Assembly (NCBI RefSeq): GCF_035486915.1
Contig: NZ_DATHMR010000204.1
Location: 10,405-74,404 of the forward strand
Source: Dyella_B sp035486915
GTDB taxonomy: Bacteria; Pseudomonadota; Gammaproteobacteria; Xanthomonadales; Rhodanobacteraceae
Length of the DNA: 64,000 nt
Direction of reading: 5' to 3'
The position numbers and the translations under genes were made by a program. The notes beneath the pieces were generated by a model. That model did not search any database and was not told where the DNA came from. It was given only the letters and a program-made list of their open reading frames with translations. Of the stretch, positions 8,723 to 17,230 are shown piece by piece (position 1 is the stretch's first letter; each line of letters begins with the position of its first letter).

Positions 8723-9586
8723 ATGTATGTCATTACAGGAATCACTGGTCGAGTCGGCGGTCAAGCCGCTCGTGTGCTGCGCGGCGCCGGTCTGCCGGTT
8801 CGCGGCGTCATGCGCGATCAGAGCAAAGCTGCTGCCTGGGCCGCGCACGGCTGCGAGATCGCATTGGCGGACACAACCGATGCAGCGGCACTGATCAAAG
8901 CATTCGAGGGTGCCAACGGCGTATTCGTGATGCTGCCACCGATATTCGATCCAAAGCCCGGCTTTGTCGAAGCACTCCCGATGGTGGCAGCGCTAGCTAC
9001 GGCGCTCGATGCGACACGCCCAGCGAAAACCGTTTGCTTATCGACGATCGGTGCTCAGGCGAAACAGCCCAATCTCCTCAACGTGCTTGGTATTCTGGAA
9101 CAAGCACTCAGCTCGTTGCCGATTCCGATCGCCTTCCTTCGTGCTGCATGGTTCATGGAAAACGCGGCAGCGGACATCGCGTCGGCACGGGATCGTGGTG
9201 TGATCGACAGCTATCTGCTGCCGCTCGACAAACCCGTTCCCATGGTGGCGACATCCGACATAGGTCGTGTCGCAGCGGAGCTGCTGCAGGAGCGATGGAG
9301 CGGTCGACGCATCGTCGATTTGGAAGGGCCGCGTCGCGTCACTCCGCATGATGTCGCTGCAACCTTCGCAAAATTGCTCGGTCGTCCGGTGCATGCGCAA
9401 GCCGTGCCTCGCGAGGAGTGGGAGAAACGCTTCATTGCACAAGGAATGAAAAATCCGACACCGCGCATGCAGATGCTCGACGGTTTCAACGAGGGCTGGA
9501 TTGAGTTCGAGAACGGCGAGGCCGGCTCACGCAAGGGAGCCGTGTCCCTGGACGCAGCACTCAAATCACTAATCGAGAGGGAATGA
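8723..9586 (+). CDS. NmrA-like NAD(P)-binding protein (atypical SDR)
   Basis: 287 residues. Begins MYVITGITGRVGGQAARVL, the dinucleotide-binding glycine motif of the atypical SDR/NmrA family. 'FVMLPPIF', 'KTVCLSTIGAQAKQPNLLN' and 'FLRAAWFMEN' follow the pattern of NAD(P)H:quinone oxidoreductase 2-like and NmrA proteins. No YxxxK catalytic pair is evident, as is usual for this group, so it may be a redox sensor or a quinone/azo-type reductase. AGGAG stands upstream. A 166-bp gap separates it from the SRPBCC gene, so it may have its own promoter. Confidence 0.75.
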   Translation: MYVITGITGRVGGQAARVLRGAGLPVRGVMRDQSKAAAWAAHGCEIALADTTDAAALIKAFEGANGVFVMLPPIFDPKPGFVEALPMVAALATALDATRPAKTVCLSTIGAQAKQPNLLNVLGILEQALSSLPIPIAFLRAAWFMENAAADIASARDRGVIDSYLLPLDKPVPMVATSDIGRVAAELLQERWSGRRIVDLEGPRRVTPHDVAATFAKLLGRPVHAQAVPREEWEKRFIAQGMKNPTPRMQMLDGFNEGWIEFENGEAGSRKGAVSLDAALKSLIERE

Positions 9587-9809
9587 AGCGACGCGCGTCA
9601 ATCACGTCATCGTCGCGCACGTCGTGTAAGCGATCGACCGATTAGCCCACTGCCAAGCAGCGTGCTGGACGTCGCGTCTGCGCTCATTGAGAACAATCGC
9701 AATGACGTCCAAGGCAGATCGGAGAAATCACGGACCATGTTCTTTGCTTGTCGTCACGCGCGATGTGCCTGCTGTGCACCTCCCGTCGAACGCGCATCGA
9801 CTGATCTCT

Positions 9810-10667
9810 TCAGGGCTTTTTTGCTTTAGCGTCGCTCGCCAACCATTCAAGCGTGAACCATGCCGACGTCGTTTCGCCCGGTGCGAGGACGGCTGGATTG
9901 AGGTTAAAAGTGTCGGGAGCCCCGCTTTGTGGTTCCACACAAGTAGTTTGTGCCGGTTCGTCGTAAACCACCCAGTGATCGCAGTCGGATGCGAGTCGCA
10001 GCGTTTGTCCCGCGCGATGCAACAGCACCGGGCGCGTGTTGATGAAACAGTCGTCCCATGGACCAGGCGATGGCGGTTGCAGCGGGTGCACGGCGATGCC
10101 GTCGGCATCGCGCGGATAGGCCGCGTCGGGCTGAAAGTCGATGGTGTCTGGCTTGAGGAACCATGGGTGCCAGCCAAGCACGGGTTTTGGCGCGGCTTGC
10201 GTGCCGGCGCTAACAGTGAGCTCCAATCGCAGCGTGCGGCCTTCCGTCGTGATGCACTGGCGTGCAGTGCCGCCGAAGGGCCAGTGCTCGTCGGTGGGCA
10301 GTGCAAGTACCAATTCAACCTGCCGCGGAGTGTGCGCCACCACCTGCCACGGCAAGACGAAGCCGATGCCGTGAATGGCGTGAGAGCCCAGGTTGATCGG
10401 CAGTTGGTAGTCCTGTCCGCCGAAACGGAAGCGGCCATGCCGGATGCGCCCAGCCCACGGCAGCATGGGATAACTGCCCCAAGCGATGGCGGCGGCGTTC
10501 GCTTCGCCGTAGCCGGCCAGCCATGCGACGCCTTCGCACATGATCTGCGCGATGCGGCCACCGGCATGCGGAGCGATGGTCACCGCCAACGCGTCGTTGC
10601 CGATGTGGATCAACTCGCCGGGCGGCAGCGGTTGTTGCGCAGCATCGAGTTCCACGTCACTTGCCAT
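9810..10667 (-). CDS. galM: Aldose 1-epimerase (mutarotase)
   Basis: Interconverts alpha and beta anomers of free sugars; here probably xylose or arabinose released by the neighbouring GH43. 285 residues with the galactose-mutarotase beta-sandwich signature: 'LPWAGRIRHGRFRFGGQDYQL', 'HAIHGIGFVLPW' with the catalytic His, 'LGWHPWFL' and the terminal 'CVEPQSGAPDTFN' containing the catalytic-type Glu. The start overlaps the end of the GH43 gene by 11 bases, pointing to translational coupling. It is the last gene of the leftward symporter-GH43-galM unit. Confidence 0.85.
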   Translation of the reverse strand: MASDVELDAAQQPLPPGELIHIGNDALAVTIAPHAGGRIAQIMCEGVAWLAGYGEANAAAIAWGSYPMLPWAGRIRHGRFRFGGQDYQLPINLGSHAIHGIGFVLPWQVVAHTPRQVELVLALPTDEHWPFGGTARQCITTEGRTLRLELTVSAGTQAAPKPVLGWHPWFLKPDTIDFQPDAAYPRDADGIAVHPLQPPSPGPWDDCFINTRPVLLHRAGQTLRLASDCDHWVVYDEPAQTTCVEPQSGAPDTFNLNPAVLAPGETTSAWFTLEWLASDAKAKKP

Positions 10668-11673
10668 AAGGATGCAGCGTGAGGATGCGGCCGTCCTCGT
10701 CGTAGCGCAATTCGGTGGCCTTGATCGAGCGCAGATGGGTCACGCCGTCGGAAAGCAGCGAGTCGTGGTAGTACAACCACCACTTGCCATCGAATGCCAC
10801 GATGGAATGGTGCGTGGTCCAACCCACCACCGGTGTGAGGATGACGCCTTGCCAGGTGTACGGGCCATACACGTTGTCGGCGATCGCGTAGCACAGCAAA
10901 TGGGTGTTGCCGGTGGAATAGGAGAGGTAGTACCTGCCACGGTACTTGTGCAACCACGGCCCCTCGAAATAGCGGCGTGCGTGATCGCCCGCGCGCAACG
11001 GTTGACCGTGTTCGTCGAGAATCACGATTTCACGCGGCGGTTCGGCGAACTGCTTCATGTCGTCGCTGAGCCTGGCAATGCGCGGGCCGAGCGCGGGTTC
11101 GTTATCCGTTGGTTCCGTATTCGTTTGTGCGTAGGCGTTGTTGCGATAACTCTGCAACTGGCCGCCCCACAGACCGCCGAATGCCATGTAGTGCGCGCCA
11201 TCTTCGTCGCGCAACACAGCGGGATCGATGGAATAACTGCCGGCTATTGCTTCTGGCTCGGCCTTGAACGGACCCTCGGGCCGGTTGCTCATCGCCACGC
11301 CGATCTGAAACAGGCCATCGACGCGCTTGGCCGGGAAGTACAGGTAATACTGGCCGTTTTTATACGCCGCATCCGGCGCCCACATTTGTTTTTCCGCCCA
11401 TGGCACGTCTTTGACATGCAGGGCCACGCCGCAGTCGACCGCCGCGCTTGTCGGCGTGTCCTGCCGGAAGACGTGGTAGTCCTCCATGCAGAAATGGCTA
11501 CCGAGATCGTCGAATGGCACGCCGCCCTCGATGTCGTGCGAGGGATAGATGTAGAGCTTGCCTTCGAACACGTGCGCAGAGGGATCGGCCGTGTAGAGGT
11601 GCGTCACCAGTGGTTGCGAGATGGCACGCTGGCGGAAGTGGTCGAGTTCGTTGGGACTGGAATCGTCGGACAT
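10657..11673 (-). CDS. Glycoside hydrolase family 43 (beta-xylosidase/alpha-L-arabinofuranosidase)
   Basis: 338 residues forming one five-bladed beta-propeller and lacking a signal peptide, so it is likely cytoplasmic and acts on imported xylo- or arabinoxylo-oligosaccharides. The three GH43 acidic residues are visible: Asp30 (general base, 'TADPSAHVF'), Asp150 ('SIDPAV') and Glu237 (general acid, 'FEGPWL'). It lies between the GPH symporter (27-bp gap) and galM (11-bp overlap). That order fits import, then cleavage, then mutarotation. Sequence alone does not separate xylosidase from arabinofuranosidase. Confidence 0.87.
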   Translation of the reverse strand: MSDDSSPNELDHFRQRAISQPLVTHLYTADPSAHVFEGKLYIYPSHDIEGGVPFDDLGSHFCMEDYHVFRQDTPTSAAVDCGVALHVKDVPWAEKQMWAPDAAYKNGQYYLYFPAKRVDGLFQIGVAMSNRPEGPFKAEPEAIAGSYSIDPAVLRDEDGAHYMAFGGLWGGQLQSYRNNAYAQTNTEPTDNEPALGPRIARLSDDMKQFAEPPREIVILDEHGQPLRAGDHARRYFEGPWLHKYRGRYYLSYSTGNTHLLCYAIADNVYGPYTWQGVILTPVVGWTTHHSIVAFDGKWWLYYHDSLLSDGVTHLRSIKATELRYDEDGRILTLHPYGK

Positions 11674-11700
11674 GTCGGGCGTTCGTCGAGGGATAAATGA

Positions 11701-13185
11701 TTAAGCTGCGGCAGCCTGCACGCGACGCGTGGCCAGTTCCCGCTCGATGCGCGTTTCTGTCGGCTTGTCGATCTTGTAGAGAAACAACAACGCCACGCCG
11801 AGCAAGAAGGGAATGGAGCAATACACGCTCACCGCCAGCTTGATGCCGTGCACCGCCGCGGGCGATTGCACGACGTGATCCGGCACGTAGCCGTAGATGG
11901 AAAGGATCTGCGCCACCAACGCGCCGCCGATCGAAAGGCCTGCTTTCAGCCCGCATAGAATGGCGGAGAACACGATGGCGGTGGCACGACGGTGGTTTTT
12001 CCATTCGGAGTAGTCGGCCACATCCGCCACCATGGCCCACAACAGCGGCGTCGTGATGCCGTAGAAAAAACCGTGCAGCATGTAAGAGACGATCACAAGG
12101 CCTACCGACTGCGGCGAATACAGCGCAAACGCCAGCAGGCACAGTGTGGAAAGCAGCAGCGCACCGCCGAACACATCGCGTTTGCCATAGCGCTCGGCCA
12201 ACCGGCGCGAGAAACCGATGCCGATGATCATGCAAAGGATGCCGCCCGCGCTAAACAGACTGAACGCCGAAGTTGGCGCATCCTTGGGCCACTGAAAACC
12301 GGTGAGCCCCACGCTCACCAACAGCGCGTTCAGGCCGGCAATAAAGTGGTTGAAGCCGATGCTTTCGAGGAAGCGCGCCAGATCGTCGCCGTCCAGGTAG
12401 TACTTGAAGTAGTACACATACATGCCGCCCTTCAGCGCCAGCGTGACAAACACCAGCACGGTCAGCGCCAGCATGATCTGCCACGGACGATTGGCGGCGA
12501 GGTCAGCGAGATCCTGCCGGACACTGGAACCTTGTGCCGCCGTCGATACGACGCGTTCACGCGTCGTGAAAAAGGTAATCAGGAAAAACACCGTCCCCAC
12601 CACCGCGAACAACGCCATGACGTGCTCGAAACCCTTGGCCTTGTCGCCATGACCAAGAATCAGCACCAGCGGCAGCAGCAGCACCTGGATGATGAACTGC
12701 GCAATCATCACGGCAACGAAGCGGTATGACGAAAGACTGTTGCGCTGGTCCATGTTGCCGGTGAGCACGCCGCTCAGCGCGGAATAGGGCAGATTGTTGG
12801 CAATGTAGATGCCCATCAGCAGCGTATAGCTGCCAAGCGCATACACCACCTTGCCGTGCTCGCCCAGGTTTGGCGTGCTGAAGGCAAGCAACGCGAACAC
12901 GCCGAACGGAATCGCCGTCCACAGCAGCCACGGCCTGAATTTGCCCCAGCGCGTGTGCGTGCGATCGGCGACCAAACCCATCACCGGGGTGAACACGAAG
13001 GCGCCGAGGAAACCCACCGCGAAAATCACCGTCGCCGCCGTTTCGGCAGGAATGCGATATACATCCGTGTAAAAGAAAGCGAGAAAGCTCACCAGCGTCT
13101 GGAAAATCAGGTTGGCAGCGAGGTCGCCGAGGCTGTAGCCGATCTTCTCCATGACGGAGAGTGCTTGCGGTTTGTCGTTGCTCAT
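11701..13185 (-). CDS. GPH-family sugar:cation symporter (XynP/XylP-like MFS)
   Basis: Inner-membrane permease of 494 residues with about 12 helices. 'MEKIGYSLGDLAANLIFQT' is the hallmark N-terminus of glycoside-pentoside-hexuronide symporters, followed by 'GLVADRTHTRWGKFRPWLLW' after helix 2 and 'WAMVADVADYSEWKNHRRATAI' in the second half. By context it imports xylosides or xylo-oligosaccharides for the downstream GH43. A xyl-box at 13332-13345, about 150 bases upstream, lies in the spacer shared with the divergent xylanase gene. Confidence 0.87.
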   Translation of the reverse strand: MSNDKPQALSVMEKIGYSLGDLAANLIFQTLVSFLAFFYTDVYRIPAETAATVIFAVGFLGAFVFTPVMGLVADRTHTRWGKFRPWLLWTAIPFGVFALLAFSTPNLGEHGKVVYALGSYTLLMGIYIANNLPYSALSGVLTGNMDQRNSLSSYRFVAVMIAQFIIQVLLLPLVLILGHGDKAKGFEHVMALFAVVGTVFFLITFFTTRERVVSTAAQGSSVRQDLADLAANRPWQIMLALTVLVFVTLALKGGMYVYYFKYYLDGDDLARFLESIGFNHFIAGLNALLVSVGLTGFQWPKDAPTSAFSLFSAGGILCMIIGIGFSRRLAERYGKRDVFGGALLLSTLCLLAFALYSPQSVGLVIVSYMLHGFFYGITTPLLWAMVADVADYSEWKNHRRATAIVFSAILCGLKAGLSIGGALVAQILSIYGYVPDHVVQSPAAVHGIKLAVSVYCSIPFLLGVALLFLYKIDKPTETRIERELATRRVQAAAA

Positions 13186-13331
13186 GCGCGCCGATAATGC
13201 CTGTTGGATATCGGTCCGCGCGGATGCGCGGCGCCGGATCTATGCCCCCGTGCGGAGCCATCCGGTCCGCCGCCCTGATCCACGAACTTCCGCAGCCACG
13301 AATGGCCGCCAGCTCTGGCGGAACACCAGGA

Positions 13332-13345
13332 AGGTAGCGCTAACA
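13332..13345. promoter_or_regulatory. xyl-box operator (AGGTAGCGCTAACA)
   Basis: Differs from the TGGTAGCGCTAACA form only at the first base. It lies in the 354-bp spacer between the divergent GPH symporter (start 13185) and GH10 xylanase (start 13540), nearer the symporter. It has the CG-centred dyad expected for a LacI-family protein such as that encoded at 19405. Confidence 0.8.
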
Positions 13346-13468
13346 ATCTGGCGCGACACGCTGCATGGCAGCAATTTGCGTCGATCCTTCGGCAACGTGG
13401 AAACGCGTCGAGCGCAGCGTGCCGATTGCTGCGTTGCATGTGACATTGGCAGCCGTTGCTGCAATGAT

Positions 13469-13482
13469 TGGTAGCGCTACCA
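13469..13482. promoter_or_regulatory. xyl-box operator (TGGTAGCGCTACCA), perfect palindrome
   Basis: Perfect 14-bp palindrome 58 bases upstream of the xylanase start. With the site at 13332 it forms a pair about 137 bp apart, compatible with looping by a tetrameric LacI-type repressor. Apart from these operators and presumed promoters, the spacer 13186-13539 holds no gene. Confidence 0.85.
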
Positions 13483-13539
13483 TAAATTCGCGGCACGCGT
13501 GCTGCCGTTGGACGACGAATCCATGTTCGGGGGAGGATC

Positions 13540-14526
13540 ATGCGTAAGACCATCATGCGTTTGCCTGGCCTGTTGCTGCTGTTGCCGCTCGCGCTTCATG
13601 CGCAGCAAGCACCGCTGGCGGCGGGTCGACCGAAGTTTCTGGGCTGTACGTACAGCGCCAAACAAGCACAGGATTTCGCCAACTACTGGAACAAGCTCAC
13701 GCCGGAAAACGCCGGCAAATGGGGCAGCACGGAGCCGGTGCGCGGCCAGTTCGACTGGACGGCGCTGGACGATGCGTACCACTTCGCCAAATCGCACGGC
13801 ATCCTGTTTCATCTGCACGTGCTGGTTTGGGGACGGCAGCAGCCGACGTGGATGCTGCACCTGCCGCCGGACGAGCAGCGCAAGGAAATCGAGAAGTGGA
13901 TGGATGCGGCAGCAGCGCGTTATCCGGATGCGGATTTCGTCGAGGTGGTGAACGAATCGCTGCACCACCCGCCGAGTACGCGTTACAAGGATGGCGGCAA
14001 TTACCTGCAGGCACTGGGCGGCAAGGGCGCCACCGGCTGGGATTGGGTGCTTACTGCCTTTCGCATGGCACGCACGCGCTTTCCGCACGCCAAACTGCTG
14101 ATCAACGACTACAGCATCATCAACACGCCCAAGGATACGGCGCGTTACCGTTCGGTCATCGAGCTGTTGCAACACGATCATCTGATCGACGGCATCGGCG
14201 TACAGGCGCATGCCTTCGAAACGCACGGCGTGCCTGCGACAACCTTGCGTACCGACCTCGACACGCTGGCCGCCACGGGTTTGCCGATCTACATCACCGA
14301 GATGGACATCGACGGTCGCAACGACGCCACGCAGTTGCGCGAATACCAGCGCGTGTTTCCGTTGTTCTGGAACGATCCTGCGGTAAAAGGCATCACGCTG
14401 TGGGGATTCCGCCCCGGTTTGTGGCGCGATGCGCAGGGAGCCAATCTTGTCCGCAAGGACGGCAGCGAGCGTCCTGCGCTGGAATGGCTGCGCGGCTATG
14501 TGCGTGCAGAGCATCCAGCGCAGTAA
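13540..14526 (+). CDS. Endo-1,4-beta-xylanase, GH10
   Basis: Retaining endo-xylanase cutting the xylan backbone outside the cytoplasm. 328 residues: signal peptide 1-21 (hydrophobic 'LPGLLLLLPLALHAQQ') then one GH10 barrel. Acid/base Glu139 in 'EVVNESL', nucleophile Glu254 in 'YITEMDIDG', and 'LTPENAGKW' near residues 53-61 forming the -1 subsite. No carbohydrate-binding module. The start at 13540 follows a strong GGGGGAGG; an alternative ATG is at 13555. Controlled by the palindromic xyl-box at 13469 and divergent from the symporter operon. It converges on the GH3 gene with a 15-bp gap and no obvious terminator. Confidence 0.93.
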   Translation: MRKTIMRLPGLLLLLPLALHAQQAPLAAGRPKFLGCTYSAKQAQDFANYWNKLTPENAGKWGSTEPVRGQFDWTALDDAYHFAKSHGILFHLHVLVWGRQQPTWMLHLPPDEQRKEIEKWMDAAAARYPDADFVEVVNESLHHPPSTRYKDGGNYLQALGGKGATGWDWVLTAFRMARTRFPHAKLLINDYSIINTPKDTARYRSVIELLQHDHLIDGIGVQAHAFETHGVPATTLRTDLDTLAATGLPIYITEMDIDGRNDATQLREYQRVFPLFWNDPAVKGITLWGFRPGLWRDAQGANLVRKDGSERPALEWLRGYVRAEHPAQ

Positions 14527-14541
14527 CGCGCGCTATGTAAC

Positions 14542-17223
14542 TTACAGGTGCACCTCGAACGGTGCGTGCTGGCGGATGTCGGCGCTGGATGCGCCGATTT
14601 CCACTTCATAACGTCCCGCATCGACCGCGTAGGCGCGTTTCTGTTCGTCGTAATAATGCAGGTCGCGTGTGGGCGCGATGTCGAAGCTCACGCGCTTGTG
14701 CTCGCCGGGCTTCAAGTGGATGCGCGCGAAGCCGCGCAGTTCGCGATTCGCACGTGCGTGTGGCGCATCCAGCGCACGTAAGTAGAGCTGCACCACCTCG
14801 TCGCCTTCGCGCGCACCGCTGTTGGTGACATCCACCGAAGCGGTGAATGTTTCGTCGGCACGCAGTCGGTTATTTGTCAGTTGCAACGCCGCATAGGTAA
14901 AGCGCGTGTAGGAAAGACCATAGCCAAAGGGATACAGCGGCGTGCCTTTGAAGTAACGGTACGTGCGCCCATCCATTCGGTAGTCGTCGAAAGCGGGTAA
15001 TGTTTCGTCGGCCTTATAGAAGGTCACCGGCAGGCGGCCTGCCGGATTGATGTTGCCAAACAATGCATCGGCCACCGCCGTGCCACCGCGCTGACCTGGA
15101 TACCAAGCCATCAGGATCGCCGGTACGTGTTGTTGCGCCCAGTCGACCGCCAGCGCCGAACCGCTGGTGAGCACCAGCACGACGGGCTTACCGGTGGCTT
15201 GCAATGCTTCCAGTAATTTCTCCTGCGTGGCGGGCAGGCGCAGGTCGGTGCGGTCGCCGCCGGCAAAGCCTGGGTAGCTCACGTCCATCTGTTCGCCTTC
15301 CAGCTCGGCGGTGAGGCCACCGACGAACACGACCACCTCGGCATGGCGCGCTGCGTCCAGTGCTTCGTCGAACGGCGGCTTGGCGTTCGGTAGGTGCCAT
15401 GCAAGTTGCACGTTGTCGTTCTTATTGTTCTTGGCGTACTCGATGCGCAGGTCGTAAGGCTGGCCGGCTTTGAGATCGAGCTCGGTTTGCGTGGGCGTTT
15501 TTGCCGCGTCGCCAACATGCCAGCCATCCAGCACTAGCTTGCCATCGAGGTAGATGCGAAATCCGTCGAGTGCAGCGGCATCCAATGTGTACTGGCCGGA
15601 GACGGGCGGCAACAGTTGCCCGCTCCAGCGCACGCTGAAGTTGTTGGTCGACAGCGCTTTTTCAGCCGGCAGTTCGCCTTGCATCACCATGTCATCGGTG
15701 GGTGTGGCGTCGTCCCAGCGGAAGTCGATGCCGGCGTCGACGCGGGTGAGCATAGGTGTTGTGTCGAAGCCTTCGCCGCGGAAATATTCGGCCTTCAATC
15801 CATGCTCATCGCTGGTAGCCGAAGGACGCAAGTAGGCCGGTGCGATCAGCGTGGCATCGCCATGCCCACCCATGCCTTCCACCAGTTCTGCGCCACTTAC
15901 GTAGGTGACTTGTGCTTGCGATACCGCTGCGCGGATGCCGGCGAGGATAGTTACCGGTGCTGCAGGCGTGCCGTTGTAGTTACCGAGCAGCGCACGAAGG
16001 CTGTCAGCGGTGGGCCCGATCACTGCAATGCGTTTGAGATTGCGCGAGAGAGGCAGCAGACCATCGTTCTTCAGCAGCACCAACGATTCGTCGGCGGTGC
16101 GTCGCGCCAGCGCGTCGTGTTCCGGCGACTGGTTCACCGAGTAGGGCAGCTTTGACCACGGCACCATGGCGGGCGGGTCGAACATGCCAAGGCGCATGCG
16201 TGCGGTCATCAAACGCGTGACCGATACGTCGATGTCGGCTTCGCTCACCAAGCCCTGATGCACGGCATCGACCAATGCGGCGTAGGTGTTGCCGCAATCG
16301 AGGTCATCGCCATGTTTCACCGCCATCGCGGCGGCCTGCCCGGCCGTGCCTACGACCTTGTGATACTTGTAGATGTCTTCCACGGCGTCGCAGTCGGATA
16401 CGACATAGCCTTTGAAGCCCCAGTCGCGCCGCAGGATGTCTTGTAGCAGACGCTGGCTGGCCGTCGCCGGTTCGCCGTTCACGCGATTGTAGGCACCCAT
16501 CACCGCATCCACCTGCCCTTGCTGCACGAGTGCCTGGAAGGCGGGCAGGTAGGTTTCGTAAAGATCGCGCTCGGAAGGATGTACGTCGAAGTGATGGCGC
16601 GTGGATTCCGGCCCGCTATGTACGGCGTAATGCTTGGCGGTGGCATCGAGCTTGCGATACCGCGCATCGTCGCCTTGCATACCGCGAACGAAAGCCACGC
16701 CCATGCGCGCGGTGAGGTAGGGATCTTCGCCATAGGTTTCTTGTCCGCGGCCCCAGCGCGGGTCGCGGAATATGTTGATATTGGGCGACCAGAAGGTGAG
16801 CCCTTGGTAGCGATCATGCATACCTTCGCGTTGGAACTGGTTGTATTTGGCGCGCGCCTCGTCGCTGATGGCGTTGGCTTCCACACCGAGCAGCGTTGGG
16901 TCGAAGGTGGCGGCCAGACCGATCGCTTGGGGGAACACCGTTGCCTGTCCCGCACGCGCCACGCCGTGCAGACCCTCGCTCCACCAGTTGTAGGCGGGGA
17001 CACCGAGGCGTGGGATCGCCGGTGCACTGTTCTGCATCTGCGCGACTTTTTCCTCCAACGTCATCTGCGCCACGAGTTCGGCGGCGCGTTGCTCGAAGCT
17101 TTGGTGGGTGTCTAGCCACGGCGCGTGTTTTGGCAAAGTGCTTTGCGCAGCAGCCGACACAGCAAGCGTTGTCAGCAAGAAGGCAAATGTGCGGGAAAGT
17201 GTCTTAGTGCTCATGGGATTCAT
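14542..17223 (-). CDS. GH3 beta-xylosidase/beta-glucosidase with PA14 insert
   Basis: About 893 residues: signal peptide (to 'VSAAAQS' near 28), GH3 N-terminal barrel, GH3 C-terminal domain interrupted by a PA14 module (roughly 475-625, 'LKAEYFRGEGFDTTPML' through 'RIEYAKNNKNDNVQLAWH'), then a fibronectin-III-like end. The nucleophile is Asp277 in 'VVSDCDAVEDI'; 'KHYAVHSGPE' and 'NWWSEGLHGVARAG' resemble secreted xylosidase-type GH3s. ATGs at 17223 and 17214 are both plausible; neither has a clear ribosome-binding site. The former begins 8 bases past the upstream esterase stop, suggesting coupling. Periplasmic trimming of xylo-oligosaccharides is the likely role. Confidence 0.9.
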   Translation of the reverse strand: MNPMSTKTLSRTFAFLLTTLAVSAAAQSTLPKHAPWLDTHQSFEQRAAELVAQMTLEEKVAQMQNSAPAIPRLGVPAYNWWSEGLHGVARAGQATVFPQAIGLAATFDPTLLGVEANAISDEARAKYNQFQREGMHDRYQGLTFWSPNINIFRDPRWGRGQETYGEDPYLTARMGVAFVRGMQGDDARYRKLDATAKHYAVHSGPESTRHHFDVHPSERDLYETYLPAFQALVQQGQVDAVMGAYNRVNGEPATASQRLLQDILRRDWGFKGYVVSDCDAVEDIYKYHKVVGTAGQAAAMAVKHGDDLDCGNTYAALVDAVHQGLVSEADIDVSVTRLMTARMRLGMFDPPAMVPWSKLPYSVNQSPEHDALARRTADESLVLLKNDGLLPLSRNLKRIAVIGPTADSLRALLGNYNGTPAAPVTILAGIRAAVSQAQVTYVSGAELVEGMGGHGDATLIAPAYLRPSATSDEHGLKAEYFRGEGFDTTPMLTRVDAGIDFRWDDATPTDDMVMQGELPAEKALSTNNFSVRWSGQLLPPVSGQYTLDAAALDGFRIYLDGKLVLDGWHVGDAAKTPTQTELDLKAGQPYDLRIEYAKNNKNDNVQLAWHLPNAKPPFDEALDAARHAEVVVFVGGLTAELEGEQMDVSYPGFAGGDRTDLRLPATQEKLLEALQATGKPVVLVLTSGSALAVDWAQQHVPAILMAWYPGQRGGTAVADALFGNINPAGRLPVTFYKADETLPAFDDYRMDGRTYRYFKGTPLYPFGYGLSYTRFTYAALQLTNNRLRADETFTASVDVTNSGAREGDEVVQLYLRALDAPHARANRELRGFARIHLKPGEHKRVSFDIAPTRDLHYYDEQKRAYAVDAGRYEVEIGASSADIRQHAPFEVHL

Positions 17224-17230
17224 TCGGGAA

